64,000 nucleotides of DNA, taken from Mytilus californianus. Its lineage: Eukaryota > Mollusca > Bivalvia > Mytilida > Mytilidae. A model generated the notes under the pieces. It made no database searches. It saw nothing but the letters and a program-made list of their open reading frames with translations, and was not told the DNA's origin. Both the position numbers and the translations under genes were made by a program. Where the stretch lies: contig NW_026262593.1 in NCBI RefSeq assembly GCF_021869535.1, positions 71,264,322 through 71,328,321 of the forward strand. Direction: 5' to 3'. Shown one piece after another: positions 25,781 to 36,681 of this stretch; the stretch's first letter is position 1; every line of letters starts with the position of its first letter.

Positions 25781-26297
25781 GATCCTAAATTTAGAATCAG
25801 TGCCAATATGTTGCTGAAAGAATTCAGTATTACCTATCCTAAATTTAGAATCAGTGCCAATATGTTGCTGACAGAATTCAGTATTACCTTTCCAAAATTT
25901 TGATTCAGCGCTACTATGTTGCTGAAAGAATTCAGTATTACCTATCCTAAATTTAGAATCAGTGCCAATATGTTGCTGAATGAATTCAGTATTACCGATC
26001 CTATATTTAGAATCAGTGCCAATATGTTGCTGAATGAATTCAGTATTACCGATCCTATATTTAGAATCAGTGCCAATATGTTGCTGAAAGAATTCAGTAT
26101 TACCGATCCTATATTTAGAATCAGTGCCAATATGTTGCTGAATGAATTCAGTATTACCGATCCTATATTTAGAATCAGTGCCAATATGTTGCTGAATGAA
26201 TTCAGTATTACCGATCCTAAATTTAGAATCAGTGCCAATATGTTGCTGAATGAATTCAGTATTACCTTTCCTAAATTTAGAATCAGTGCCAATATGT
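25781..26297. repeat. 54-bp minisatellite, about 9.6 units
   Basis: Unit (plus strand) runs from GATCCTAAATTTAGAATCAG through TGCCAATATGTTGCTGAA to GAATTCAGTATTACC, with an EcoRI site in each unit. Because 54 is a multiple of three and the unit has no stop in several frames, it produces long open frames on both strands (140 aa plus; 180 and 116 aa minus) with an 18-residue period. Units differ at a few positions (AAAG/AATG before GAATTC, CTATCC/CGATCC/CTTTCC), and one unit is more diverged. It lies in intron 2 of gene 1. I see no sign that it is translated. Confidence 0.8.
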
Positions 26298-26734
26298 TTC
26301 AATGCCTGGCTATTTGTACTAATGGATCATTTGTTTAATTCTTATTTCAATTTTCATATTTTGCAGACTGGAAAAATATACGTACAAGTACAAGCATAGC
26401 AAATTTGACGGTCAGTTATAATGGATAGTCAGGTTGATCAATCCGATATGCAATTTTAAAATCAATTATAATTGTTTCATTCACAGATCATAAAAGGTCA
26501 ATGGTTTGCAAAATAATATAATTTTACTGTAAAAGTCAGGAATATGACAGTTGTTTTCCAGAGCTTTTGGTTTAGTCAATTTGTATTGATTTCCCCCTTT
26601 TGAATCTACCTTAGACTATAGTTCAGTATTTTTGTTATAACATTTTTTGTCTAATATTTTTTAAGGTGAACTAGTTTTTTTCTTCAAAAAATTAATTTGT
26701 AGAAAGTTCTAAATATTTTTACAACTACTGTTAC

Positions 26735-26872
26735 CTTGAAAGTCTTCCCCTGTTTCCTTAGTCCCTAATGGTGGTAATGAAGGAAACAGGTTACCAGGTG
26801 ACACATTGCTCGGACAATTTGGTTGTTTCCAAAATGACTGTGGTAATGCCCGCAACCGCATAGGAACCGAGT
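26735..26872 (-). CDS. Exon 2: YAP/FAM181-like TEAD-binding omega-loop
   Basis: Internal exon of 138 bp with acceptor ttgtag|ac and donor caag|gtaac, phase 1 on both sides, so it joins exon 1 in frame through a split Asp codon. It encodes residues 157-202. Residues 159-175 read VPMRLRALPQSFWKQPN. This matches the omega-loop with which YAP/Yorkie binds TEAD (pattern VPMRLRxLPxSFFKxP, from memory), with the SFW variant I associate with FAM181A/B. Known role of the motif: docking on the TEAD/Scalloped transcription-factor surface in the Hippo pathway. Inference: this is a nuclear TEAD cofactor or competitor. No WW domain is seen in the joined exons, so it is not a complete YAP. A missed exon in the 7.5 kb intron upstream or the 19 kb intron downstream cannot be ruled out. 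Confidence 0.8.
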
Positions 26873-27857
26873 CTACAATAAAAGAAAACAAGAAAGAATG
26901 ATCAACAGTGTTACATGAAGACTTTTTCTTCTGTTATGTTTTGAGTTGCTGTCTCATTTACAATAGGACACAGTTGTATTGAAATGAAGGGTCCTGGGAT
27001 ATGGTTTGTCACAAGCACTTGACAAAACTAATAGAAGGAACAGAGCTTTTACTGCTGATCTTCATCTAAAAAGTCACAGTGGCATTCATAACAGAGCAAA
27101 ATCTCACGTTATTGCAAGCTCATGATGTGTCTCCAAATCACTGGTATTGAGAGTCATTATTTACTTGATAATGGTACAATAATGTGGTAAGGAAACAAAG
27201 AGATATGTGTTATGTGTAGTAACTCAGCAAGTAATAATGTATGTATATACATGTACTGATATTTGGTAAATAATTCAGATGGGCAGAGTTCTCGAAAAGT
27301 GGTGGTCAGAAGGATTTGACCACCAAAATTTTTCAAGGACCGACACAATTTTGGTATTTTGTCATAGAAATAATAGTGAGAACCCGCAGATTTTCTTCAA
27401 GGACCATCGGGAAAAAACAGATTTCAAGAACTCTGGATGGGCAGCAAATCAACTTTGATAAACAAACAGACACACCAAAATGTGAAGAAGTTCACACAAG
27501 AGAAGTAATTATTATCTCGAGTAAATAAATACCCTACAACTATGACTGTCACCAGAGACAAAAATTTATATGTACATGATGTATATTTGGAAGTGTTACA
27601 TCAGATAATAAAATCTATCCAAATTATTTTGCAAAGAAATCCGCTCAAACCGTGCTAGTGGCCATCTTAAACTTGCAGTTACAATGTAGGTGGGAGTTTT
27701 TTTTGCTGCCTGTTGAAGACCTCACTGTGACTTTGAGATGAAGAACTTCAATAAAGTACTGTTCCTTTGCTGTTTTGTGTATTTTTTGCTGTGCATGTAC
27801 TGATTTTGTGTCTTGGATGGATTAAAAATTATATATATGTACATTTGTATATATAAA

Positions 27858-28085
27858 GCCAACGAGGAAAGGCATTACATCGACCACCGAAAGCTATATT
27901 TTTATGTAGCCTAGCTAGGTGGTCGAGTGGTCTAGGACCTTGGACACGGTGCAGGCGGTGTTGCCACGATGTCACAGAAGCAAGGGTTCGATTCTGGCTG
28001 AGGGAAGAACAAAAATTTTCTTACACAAATTTGAAGATCTAACATTGTTGGGCTAAATTTGAGACGAATTATATATATATATGTC
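27858..28085 (+). mobile_element. tRNA-derived SINE
   Basis: An A-box-like TGGTCGAGTGGTCTAGGA (about 27921) and a B-box-like GGGTTCGATTCTGG (about 27985) are spaced as in a Leu/Ser-type tRNA with a long variable arm, followed by an unrelated body and a TA-rich tail at about 28070-28080. The cloverleaf arms do not close cleanly, so it is not a functional tRNA gene. Confidence 0.6.
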
Positions 28086-28089
28086 TCTG

Positions 28090-28990
28090 CTTTCACTACG
28101 GTAAAATTGGGATTTTTTTGTTTCATTTTTTAAACAATATGATTTTATCATTTCCCTCTTAGTACTTTGTCAGTACAACTAAGTTTGGAAAACCTAATAT
28201 TCATCTTTTAATGAACAGATTTCAATTACTACCAGCATTTCTAAAAAGTTTTCATGACAAAACCCAATAAATACAGTCGAACTTACATAAAAATCTATAA
28301 CAATAATTACGTCTTTTTTATCAACAAAGACATTTATTTACAAACAAAGACGTTGTGGACATTCAAGTCTTATTATCATATGAAAGATCGTTGAGTTTGT
28401 TTATTGAACCATTTTACAAAGAAAGTTTAGAGCAAAAAGTAATACTGATAAAATCGACCATGACTAACACTAAGGGTAGTATATAATTGAATTCAAACAA
28501 TGTAAATTTTGTATGTTTAACATCAGGGACAGGTTAAACAAAGTACTAAATTATGACGGAAAGTACATAAAGAGAATAAATCTTTATTTGGTTTTCTACT
28601 TAAAAGTTTATATTTCAAGTATAAATGTATACCAAGTACATCATCATTGTACTCTTATCTGGACAAAAATAAAAGTTCAATTTGTGGTTTGAGATCCACA
28701 TGACCGACCTTTTTTCTCATAAAAATTAGAGATTGGGATAGCCTTATTTGACAATTTAATTACATGGTGTCTTTATATACGTATCAAATCATCTTGACAA
28801 TGCAACATGTACATGTACTATTTTATTATATTTTTCTTAACCAATTTAAAACTGATCATGAAAAGACTAAATTCATTTTCATGGTTTATAATACATTGTA
28901 TCAAGTCATAACAAAAAAATTGCAAGTTTGATTAATATATTCTTGCTAAATATCTGGTAGTAAATACATGTATCTCATGCATACATTGTA
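28090..28990. other. Intronic, nothing recognised
   Basis: AT-rich with no repeat family or coding signal seen. Confidence 0.4.
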
Positions 28991-28994
28991 CATA

Positions 28995-29335
28995 TAAATA
29001 AAAAGATGTGGTATGAGTGCCAATGAGACAACTCTCCATCCAAGTCACAATGTATATAAAGATAACAATTACATTTGTATAGATCAAAGTACGGCCTTCA
29101 ACACAGAGCCTTGGCTCACACCGAACAGCAAGCTATAAAGGGCACCAAAATGACTAGTGTAAAACAATTCAAACAGGAAAACCAACGGTCTACCGTCTAA
29201 TCTATATATAAAAAGCAAGAAACGATCGAGAATCACTTATGAACCACACCAACAAACTACAACCACTGAACAACAGCTGAACAGCTAAGGCTCCTGACTT
29301 AGGACAGATGCATAAAAATGCAGCGGGTTGCATGT
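28995..29335 (+). repeat. Mussel dispersed repeat, full-length-like copy
   Basis: AAGATGTGGTATGAGTGCCA, GTACGGCCTTCAACACAGAG, GGCTCACACCGAACAGCAAG, AAACAATTCAAACAGGAAAA and GGCTCCTGACTTAGGACAGA. Near-identical in order to 61975-62320 and to the reverse-oriented 31620-31985. Confidence 0.7.
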
Positions 29336-29763
29336 ATTCAGGAGGATATCAACATGATCAAAGATTGGAAAAAAATGAATTTTACATACAATTATATATA
29401 TATATACTAAACAATCATAGAACACTCTGAAAAAATAAGAATTTATTGCTGCTTTAAAAAAATTGAGGACTTAAAAAATAATGCATTGTAAAACACTCTC
29501 AGTTTCAGTTAACAAAATGTATATCTGATTTATTGCAGGAGGCTTAATGTCCATTGACAAATTTTTCATACTTCATGTACATGTATCAAGGACAAGATAA
29601 AATTAAACAATAAACTGAACATACTGTACATGAATGGTATGTTCATTGTGCATCAAGTTAGTTGGTTTTAAGGACTTTTTCAAAACAACTAAAGCTAGAC
29701 TTAACAGCACTCAACTACATGTATTCTTCCGAATTCATGACTACATGTATACGATACTTTTAC

Positions 29764-29932
29764 GAGGGTTTGGATGGGGGGTCATTAATTTCTGTATGCC
29801 ATTTTTCTCTATTCTTTATATTTTAGCACCTCATTATTCTCTATTCTTTATTTTTTTGGTCCATTTTTCTCTATTCTTTATTTTTTGGTCCATTATTCTC
29901 TATTCTGTAAACACCCATCCACACCTTCTAAT
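29764..29932 (+). mobile_element. 'tctctattcttta' MITE, copy 1
   Basis: Inverted ends GAGGGTTTGGATGGGG and CCCATCCACACCTTC with repeated TTTTTCTCTATTCTTTATTT between. A second copy lies at about 40728-40912. Confidence 0.6.
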
Positions 29933-30164
29933 CTATACTGTATATCATGTACATGTATGCATTTTGCAAATTCAAAGTTCATAAGCATGATAAGCACAGA
30001 GTGTATTCATCATGATTAGGACATCAGATTTATAAATTTTAACCTTAAAAACAATGAATACTTGATGTGTGATTAAAGAATTACAAATGAACAAATGATG
30101 AAGGGAAAGCCAAAATCCATTGTATAAGCAAAAGAGTGGCTTTAAGAACCACCAATCAATCAAT

Positions 30165-31615
30165 CAATCAATTCATTGATAGAAGACCAAAAACAGAAAT
30201 GGATCAAATAATCTATGGACTACATTGTACAATACATGAATACATTGTAACTAAACTATCTAGTTACCAAGTCAGGAACATGGCAGTTGTTATCCATTCG
30301 TTTGATGTGTTTGAACTTTTGATTTTGCCATTTGATTGGGGACTTTCCTATTTGAATTTTCCTCGGAGTTCAGTATTTTTGTGATTTTACTTTTTTCCCT
30401 GTTCATGACTCTATTTGTATCTTTTTTTTACGAATAAAAACACAAATGCATTTATAAGCACTGCACACTCCTGGGATGATGGGATATCAGAATTCTAATT
30501 TTTCACCTTAATAATAAAACTAATACTTGATGTAAATTAATGATGTTTAATTAAGAATAAAAATCCAATGAAGCAAAAATCATTAGAATTTTCCTTATGG
30601 ATCAAAAATCTAAAACTAACTAAATTATGACCCTGAACTGATCATGAAGCAATTATTGAATTTGCTCAAGTGTGATTAATTATATACTTTTTTTGTACAA
30701 TATGAAAAGTACAAAAAAAAACAAAATGTACCATGTATATGTATATACTACTTTACAATCCCCTCTCCCCTCAAGAAACACACTTAGCATGCTTATGAGC
30801 GTGTGCATTGAAGACTAAAACAGAAATTGTCAGGCCACAGTGAGTCCAAACTTTAATTAATGGATAGCGCTAGCGTTATGACATGTACATGTATATATTC
30901 TTTTTACATGTCGGTCATACATGTAACTATAAATGTAATTTTTCAAATAATAATTCAAAAGTGCTGTTCTCGTGGGTTTTCACTTCCATAATTGTAAATT
31001 TTACGTTAATTGCGATGAATATCTGATTTGTGATTAAAGGACTTGCAAATGAAGGCAAATGAAAATCCGATGAGGTAAAACCCATTTGAATATTCCCTAT
31101 GGGATGAAAATCTGAAGCTAACATCATAATGACCCTGAGCTGACTATCAATTATTGAATTTTGCTTATATTTGTTTATCAATAATTGAAACAATGGACAA
31201 TGTCTTTGATAAGTACCTGGCTCAGCTTGTAAATTACCTGGCGTTAATTTCTCACGTATATTTCAGGTATATTGATTCTTACAACAGAACATAAACAACT
31301 GAGTCAATAGACTTTGGAATTTCCCATATTTCTCATTCTTGTTACATTGTATGATGCTAAAATCAATGGTAATGTCTTTATATACATGTATAAAAGGAGG
31401 AGTTAATTAATTAGAATTAAATCTGTCAGAGCAGAGGTGATAACTGATATTCTATTCAATAGGATGAGTAATTTAGCATCTGCTTAATGTTTACAATGCA
31501 ATCCAGGGTTTTTGAAGCTATACTGTGTAAAAATGCACATGTACATGTATCTTAATAAGAATAAGATATGTCCTCAAGAAGGTCTTAAGCCATTTCTATT
31601 GATATTTTATAGTAT
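30165..31615. other. Intronic, nothing firm
   Basis: Two related ~200-bp segments (about 29985-30140 and 30480-30700, with a third at about 30955-31180) share TTGATGTNNNATTAAAGAATTACAAATGA-type sequence and mark an unnamed degenerate repeat. No coding signal. Confidence 0.35.
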
Positions 31616-31619
31616 GTCT

Positions 31620-31985
31620 TTTTATGTTGTAATGTTACACTACTATCTCAGGTTAGGGTGAAGGTTGGTGCCTGTTAAAATGTTTAAACCTGCTGCATTT
31701 GTATGCACCTGTCCTAAAGTCAGGAGCATGTTGTTCAGTGGTCTTGTCGTTTGTTGGTGTGGTTCATAAGTGTTTCTCGTTTCTTGTTTTTTATATAGAT
31801 TAGACCGCTGGTTTTCCTGTTTGAATTGTTTTACACTAGCCATTTTGGGGCCCTTTAAAGCTTGCTGTTTGGTCTTAGCCAAGGCTCTGTGTTGAAGCCC
31901 ATATTGACCTATAATTGTTTACTTTTTATACATTGTGACTTGGATGGAGAGTTGTCTCATTGGCATTCATACCACATCTTATTTA
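31620..31985 (-). repeat. Mussel dispersed repeat, reverse orientation
   Basis: ACTATCTCAGGTTAGGGTGA, GCACCTGTCCTAAAGTCAGG, GTTTGAATTGTTTTACACTA and GGAGAGTTGTCTCATTGGCA. The open minus frame at 31643-31882 is a repeat artefact. Confidence 0.7.
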
Positions 31986-32117
31986 TATTTATATAATACA
32001 TGTACATTTACATACCTTGTGTACCTTTCCATGTGTTTTCCTTATTAAATCAAATGTCGTGTTTTTGAAAGGGCCTCAAATCATGACAATTGTAGTCAGA
32101 TGATACATGTATACATG

Positions 32118-32240
32118 CAGGGGCGTATCCAGTCATTTATAAAAAGGGGGGTTCCTAACCCAGGATGAAGGGGGGGTTCCAACTATATGTCCCCATTCAA
32201 ATGCATTGATCGTCAAAAAAGGGGGGGTTCCAACCCCCGG

Positions 32241-32271
<31 letters not shown>

Positions 32272-32285
32272 TGGATCCGCCACTG
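32118..32285. mobile_element. Short hAT-like MITE with ACATG duplication and poly-C
   Basis: Starts CAGGGGCGTATCCAGTC and ends CTGGATCCGCCACTG, with ACATG at 32113-32117 and 32286-32290. 168 bp, non-coding, with GGGGGGTTCC repeats and a run of about 30 C. It belongs with the 5-bp-TSD hAT group seen at 39038 and 44404. Confidence 0.75.
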
Positions 32286-32392
32286 ACATGTATATATGTA
32301 CATGTACATGCTACAATGTATCATCAAAATAATTAAGAGGTACATTTTGTACATTTTTTGTACATGTACAAATTAAATGTTAAAAGCATTAC

Positions 32393-32591
32393 TGTAAACC
32401 CAGAATTTATTGGAAGCATTTACCATGTTTACATTTGCAGTATTGGGATTTTGACATGACAAATCAAAATGCAAGATTTATTATTGTGATTTTGACATGA
32501 CAAACCAAAATGCAAGATTTATTATTGGGATACTCACCATTATTTTTTTTTTTGCATTAATAAAAACCTCACAATAATTTATGAATTTACA
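32393..32591 (-). mobile_element. Second copy of the 194-bp MITE
   Basis: Ends TGTAAACCCAGAATTTATTG and CACAATAATTTATGAATTTA plus CA. It shares the TTGCATTAATAAAAACCTC block in reverse orientation with 8330-8523 and carries an internal duplicated ATTTTGACATGACAAA segment. Confidence 0.55.
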
Positions 32592-33242
32592 TATAGTCTA
32601 CATGTACTCGACAATTTGAAGTACAACGTAGAAGAAGAAAAGTTCATTAACATTAATTTAGGCCATCCTTAAAAAAAATTTGTTTGATGTTGCTTACCCA
32701 TGCCTTGAACATGTTGAAGGGTGGGTTATAATTAGGTGGGTAGGAATTTTTCTTTTTTTTTTTTGGCCAACAACATATATAAGTTACATGTTTTAGACAA
32801 GAAAATGAAGTTAGAGCAGGGAAAAAAAAATGAAATGATACATGTATGTCATAAAATTTTTCTGGTAGGCTGTTTTCAGGTGGGTAGGTAGGCAACACCA
32901 AAAAATTTAAATTTGATTTTTGGTCTTACAAAAATGTGATAGAACATGAATATAAAAGTTCAAAATTAAGCAGAACAAATGTCAAAATAAAAATGAAAAA
33001 GGTGGCACATGATGATGGGGTCATCTGTGAGACTGTGATATACATGACGTACATGTACATTTGTTTGTACATGTACAAAACGCATAGTTTATTTGCCAGA
33101 ATTGTTGAGGCTTCGAAAGAGTCCCCATTTTAAAAAGTGACATTGTGAAATTCTACAAAAATGACAAATGAAAAGTGAATTATCCCTGTTTTCCTTATTT
33201 GGGACCTCTATCTAATACATACATGTACAAGTACATTCTACA

Positions 33243-33415
33243 ATAAAATTGAGAATGGAAATGGGGAATGTGTCAAAGAGACAACAACCCGACCAAAGAG
33301 CAGAAAACAGCCGAAGGCCACCAATGGGTCTTCAACACAGCGAGAAAATCCCTCACCCGGATGCAGACTTCAGCTGGCCCCTAAACAAAAATGTGTACTA
33401 GTTCAGTAAAACTGT
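33243..33415 (-). mobile_element. Naiad 3'-end fragment
   Basis: Shares AATTGAGAATGGAAATGGGG, CAAAGAGACAACAACCCGAC and TTCAGCTGGCCCCTAAACAA with 43992-44160, the 3' terminus of the Naiad element. This makes it a 5'-truncated copy of about 170 bp. Confidence 0.65.
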
Positions 33416-33435
33416 ATACTGCAGATACTGCCATG

Positions 33436-33605
33436 CAGAGTTAGGGGCGGTAGAGGAGGTCCAGGGGGCTTGGGTCACCCTTACATGTATATACATGTAG
33501 CTACATACATGTATATTTGTTAATGTATATATATACATAAACCAATCACATGTCTCTGACACTCTTTTAACATTGCTTTTTTTCAAAATCCTGGATCTGC
33601 ATCTG
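33436..33605. repeat. Degenerate hAT-like MITE fragment
   Basis: TTAGGGGCGGTAGAGGAGGT at the left and AAATCCTGGATCTGCATCTG at the right resemble diverged ends of the GGGGCGGATCC family. No clean target duplication is visible. Confidence 0.3.
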
Positions 33606-33724
33606 TACTGTGTAACTTTTACTTCAAGTTACAGTGTTTGACTTTGATTGGTATTGAAAAACTTTCAATGACCTGTGGATACATGTATAATAACTTTCTC
33701 CTCCATTCCTCTGATATAAAACTA

Positions 33725-33960
33725 AGAAGATGTGGTTTTAAATTGCCAATGAGACAACTCTACCCCAGAGACTAAATGACACAGAACTATACATTAGTAC
33801 AATGTACATGTAGGTCACCGTTGGCCTTCAACAATGAGCAAACCCATACAGCATAGTCAGCTACATGTACATGTAGAATACATTCTTTGTATTTTAAAGC
33901 CCCAGAATGACAAATGTAAAATAATTCAAACAAGCAAACTAACGGCCCGATTTATGTAAA
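33725..33960 (+). repeat. Mussel dispersed repeat, copy
   Basis: AAGAAGATGTGGTTTTAAAT, TGCCAATGAGACAACTCTAC, TTGGCCTTCAACAATGAGCA and ATAATTCAAACAAGCAAACT. Confidence 0.6.
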
Positions 33961-34388
33961 AAAAAAAATGAACAAATATAAATATGATATATACGCATGT
34001 ATATGTGTAGGGGAGTTGCCTTTGGGTGATCATCACTAATTTCCTTACTGCTTTATTTTTCAATAGTATACTGAGTATACAATGTAAATCGGTTATCATT
34101 ATTGAATTTGTACAATTTCCCCCTCCCCCCAAAAAAAGGGGTTCAAGACAAGATGTTTTGTAGAAAATGAAGTCTAAGCAATATATAATAATAGAATCAA
34201 CATGATAATATCATTAGCCAAAAATTAGTATGTACTACTACGTATACTTTTCTAATGAGATCCCTGAAATAATGCGACAAAAAAGTATTTTCTTTAAATT
34301 TTGTAAAATCTATCTTCACTAGTACTAGTACATTATGAATCAGTGATACATGAACATTATGAACAAGTACATTGTACCAATCTATTAC

Positions 34389-34857
34389 CTCTTCTAGGTT
34401 TCACTTTTGGAGGTGTTGGTGCCCGTTTCTTTAATCCACCTTTAAAGTCACCAAAGTAAACACTTGTCTTTTTCTTTTTAGTCTTTTTTATTTCATGTGC
34501 ATGAAACTTAAATCCAGGAGGTCGTTCATATGTAGGGCCACTGGCAGTACTACTGCCACTGGGTGATGCCACATTTTCATAGTCATGATCATGTTCACAA
34601 GCCTCACGATTCTGATTTAAAGATGTATCATTAGATCTCGGACTTGGTGGCAAACTGTCACTTTCTTCATCACTAGTGGTTACAATAGGTCCTGCCGCTA
34701 CTCTTTTTGAACCCTGTGATTGATTTAATCGTGGTGTTACTATAGGAATTAGTTCATCCTCATATTTAATCAACGATGTTGACCCTTTCTTACCACCATG
34801 TGTTTTGTGCACATTAGCAGGATGTAAATCCAATGACAATATATTTACATTTGACAT
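34389..34857 (-). CDS. Exon 1 of an unrecognised TEAD-omega-loop protein gene
   Basis: First coding exon (residues 1-156) of a four-exon minus-strand gene. I chose the ATG at 34857-34855 (context gaagcATGt) because the open frame extends further 5' only through non-ATG codons. The exon ends at an AG|gtaata donor, phase 1. The segment is low-complexity and hydrophilic. It has an acidic Ser/Asp/Glu stretch near residues 62-68, Pro-Ser motifs, a Lys-rich run KKTKKKK (124-130) and a second basic Pro-rich stretch (142-156), both plausible nuclear localisation signals. No signal peptide or membrane segment is visible. I recognise no family from this exon alone. A 5' UTR and promoter probably lie at about 34860-35300. 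An upstream non-coding exon cannot be excluded. Confidence 0.75.
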
Positions 34858-35400
34858 GCTTCGAAAACAGAAAGCAGGAGACTTTATTTCACTATGCACT
34901 TTCGTAGTAACCAAAACAATCACATTTTGAAAACATTTGACATCGATTTATTTTCGTTCCTACTTCCATTTGATTTTTAATAATTTAATTCCAATCAAAG
35001 GATAATATTGGCACTTTTAACACACGAAAAAGTCAAAACATTCAACAAGATGTAACGTGAACTATGTGAACGACCTCCCAAAATAAATGTGCAGTTATCG
35101 GCGTGTATGGACTTGACAACTAAGCACACTTTGCGGTTTATATATATTGCTGGAACTTTACATATACTTTATCATTTTAAAACCTATAATCGTCCATGGT
35201 TCGTTGATTACAATTTTGCTACCTGGATTCCAAATTGACGTTTAGCGCCATATTGTTAGTGTTGATGCTGTTGATAACGTAAATTGTCACCAAGTTCTCG
35301 ATGTAAACACGAGTTTGGTTGGTTGTCAATAAAATGACGTCATTTCATTCATACACTTTTCTACAAGGTGCTCAAGAGTGATCTCCCATGTGAGAACAAA
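34858..35400 (-). promoter_or_regulatory. Probable 5' UTR and promoter region of gene 1
   Basis: This stretch lies directly upstream of the chosen ATG. It has a higher density of CpG (for example around 35040-35110 and 35220-35300) than the surrounding AT-rich sequence and shows none of the repeat families seen elsewhere. No clear TATA box is assigned. This is a placement by context only. Confidence 0.35.
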
Positions 35401-36681
35401 CATTATCTCAAAGTTAAATATCTATAAATACATATATAAGAGGATCTAGATGGGGTTTACAGCATAGCGAATAATTGCAAAAAAAAAAAAATCACGAATA
35501 GAGAAAAATTAACAAAAAGAAGGGTTACACTAATGTCCTGACCAATGTCCTGACTAATGTCCTGACCAATATGCAAAATGCTAATAACATTTTTGTTCTT
35601 TGAAGGATCGACTTCAAATTTGATGTCAACGAAGATTATAACGTAACATATATAAATATAAGAAAAAATACAAAAAAAAATAATTTAAAGTGTTGTAAAA
35701 CTTGACCTGACCAAAGTCGACTCTACCCTGACTAATGTCCTGACCGATGTAAAATTGCTAATTTCTTTTTTGTTCTTCGAAGGATCGAAGAAAATTCAAA
35801 GAAGTTTATTCTCGCTTTTGAGAAAGAAAAAACAGTTATTATTTTTCTTTTTTTATCGGTCAGGACATTGGCAAAGACAAAGTATAGATTGGTCAGGTCG
35901 AGTTTTTTTTACCTTTAAAATTATTTTTTTTTTACAATTTTTTTTAAAAGTCTTATACTAAATGTTGTCATCTTCCCTGATACCAAACTTGATAATATCC
36001 CTTTCAACAACAAAAAAGTTATTGACATTTTTATATCGGTCAGGACATTCATCATGGCAAAGATGAAGTTGGTCTAACATTTCAAAAACTAACAAACATT
36101 TTTTTTCATCCATTCTTATATTTTATGTTATAATCTTCCTTGGTAACGAACTTTAAGTCAATTCTTTCAATAATAAAAAAAGTTATTAACATTTTTACAT
36201 CGGGCAGGACATTAGTCAGGACAGAGTCGACGTTGATCAGGTCAAGTTTTCTAACTCTTAAAAATATTTTTTTTTTCTTTTTTCTTTTATTCATATATTT
36301 AGTGTTATAATCTTCCTTGACATCAAATTTAAAGTCGATCCTTCGAAGAACAAAAAAGAAATTAGCAATTTTACATCGGTCTGGACATTAGTCAGGGCAG
36401 AGTCGACTTTGGTCAGGTCAAGTTTTACAACACTTTAACGATTATTTTTTTTCTTATATTTATATATTTAACGTTATAATCTTTCCTGACATCAAATTTG
36501 AAGTTGATCCTTCCTGAGACTACTATAACACAGAGATTGGTCACTTCCCGTACTGACCAGTCAAATAGTAATTAATTGTGAGTCTTCGATCACGTGACTC
36601 GGCACGTGACTCGCAATGATTGACAAGAAGGATTCGACCGCCATTTTTGACAGCGAAAGAGAAAATTTATAATAATTAACA

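Noticed and set aside
25760-26302. 180-residue repeat protein on the minus strand
   Set aside because: It is the translation of a 54-bp minisatellite that is open in several frames on both strands. It has no flanking coding sequence or splice context.
27910-27995. Functional tRNA gene
   Set aside because: A- and B-box-like sequences are present, but the arms do not pair into a proper cloverleaf and the body continues as a SINE.
32133-32354. Gly-rich 73-residue ORF
   Set aside because: An artefact of the poly-C/GGGGGGTTCC content of a hAT-like MITE.
26873-34388. WW-domain exon that would make gene 1 a Yorkie/YAP orthologue
   Set aside because: I looked for LPxGWE...YFINH-like coding sequence on the minus strand here and in intron 2 and saw none. 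This was by eye, so a diverged exon could be missed.
34858-34923. Longer N-terminus for gene 1
   Set aside because: The extension starts at GTG with no in-frame ATG. The ATG at 34857 has better context.
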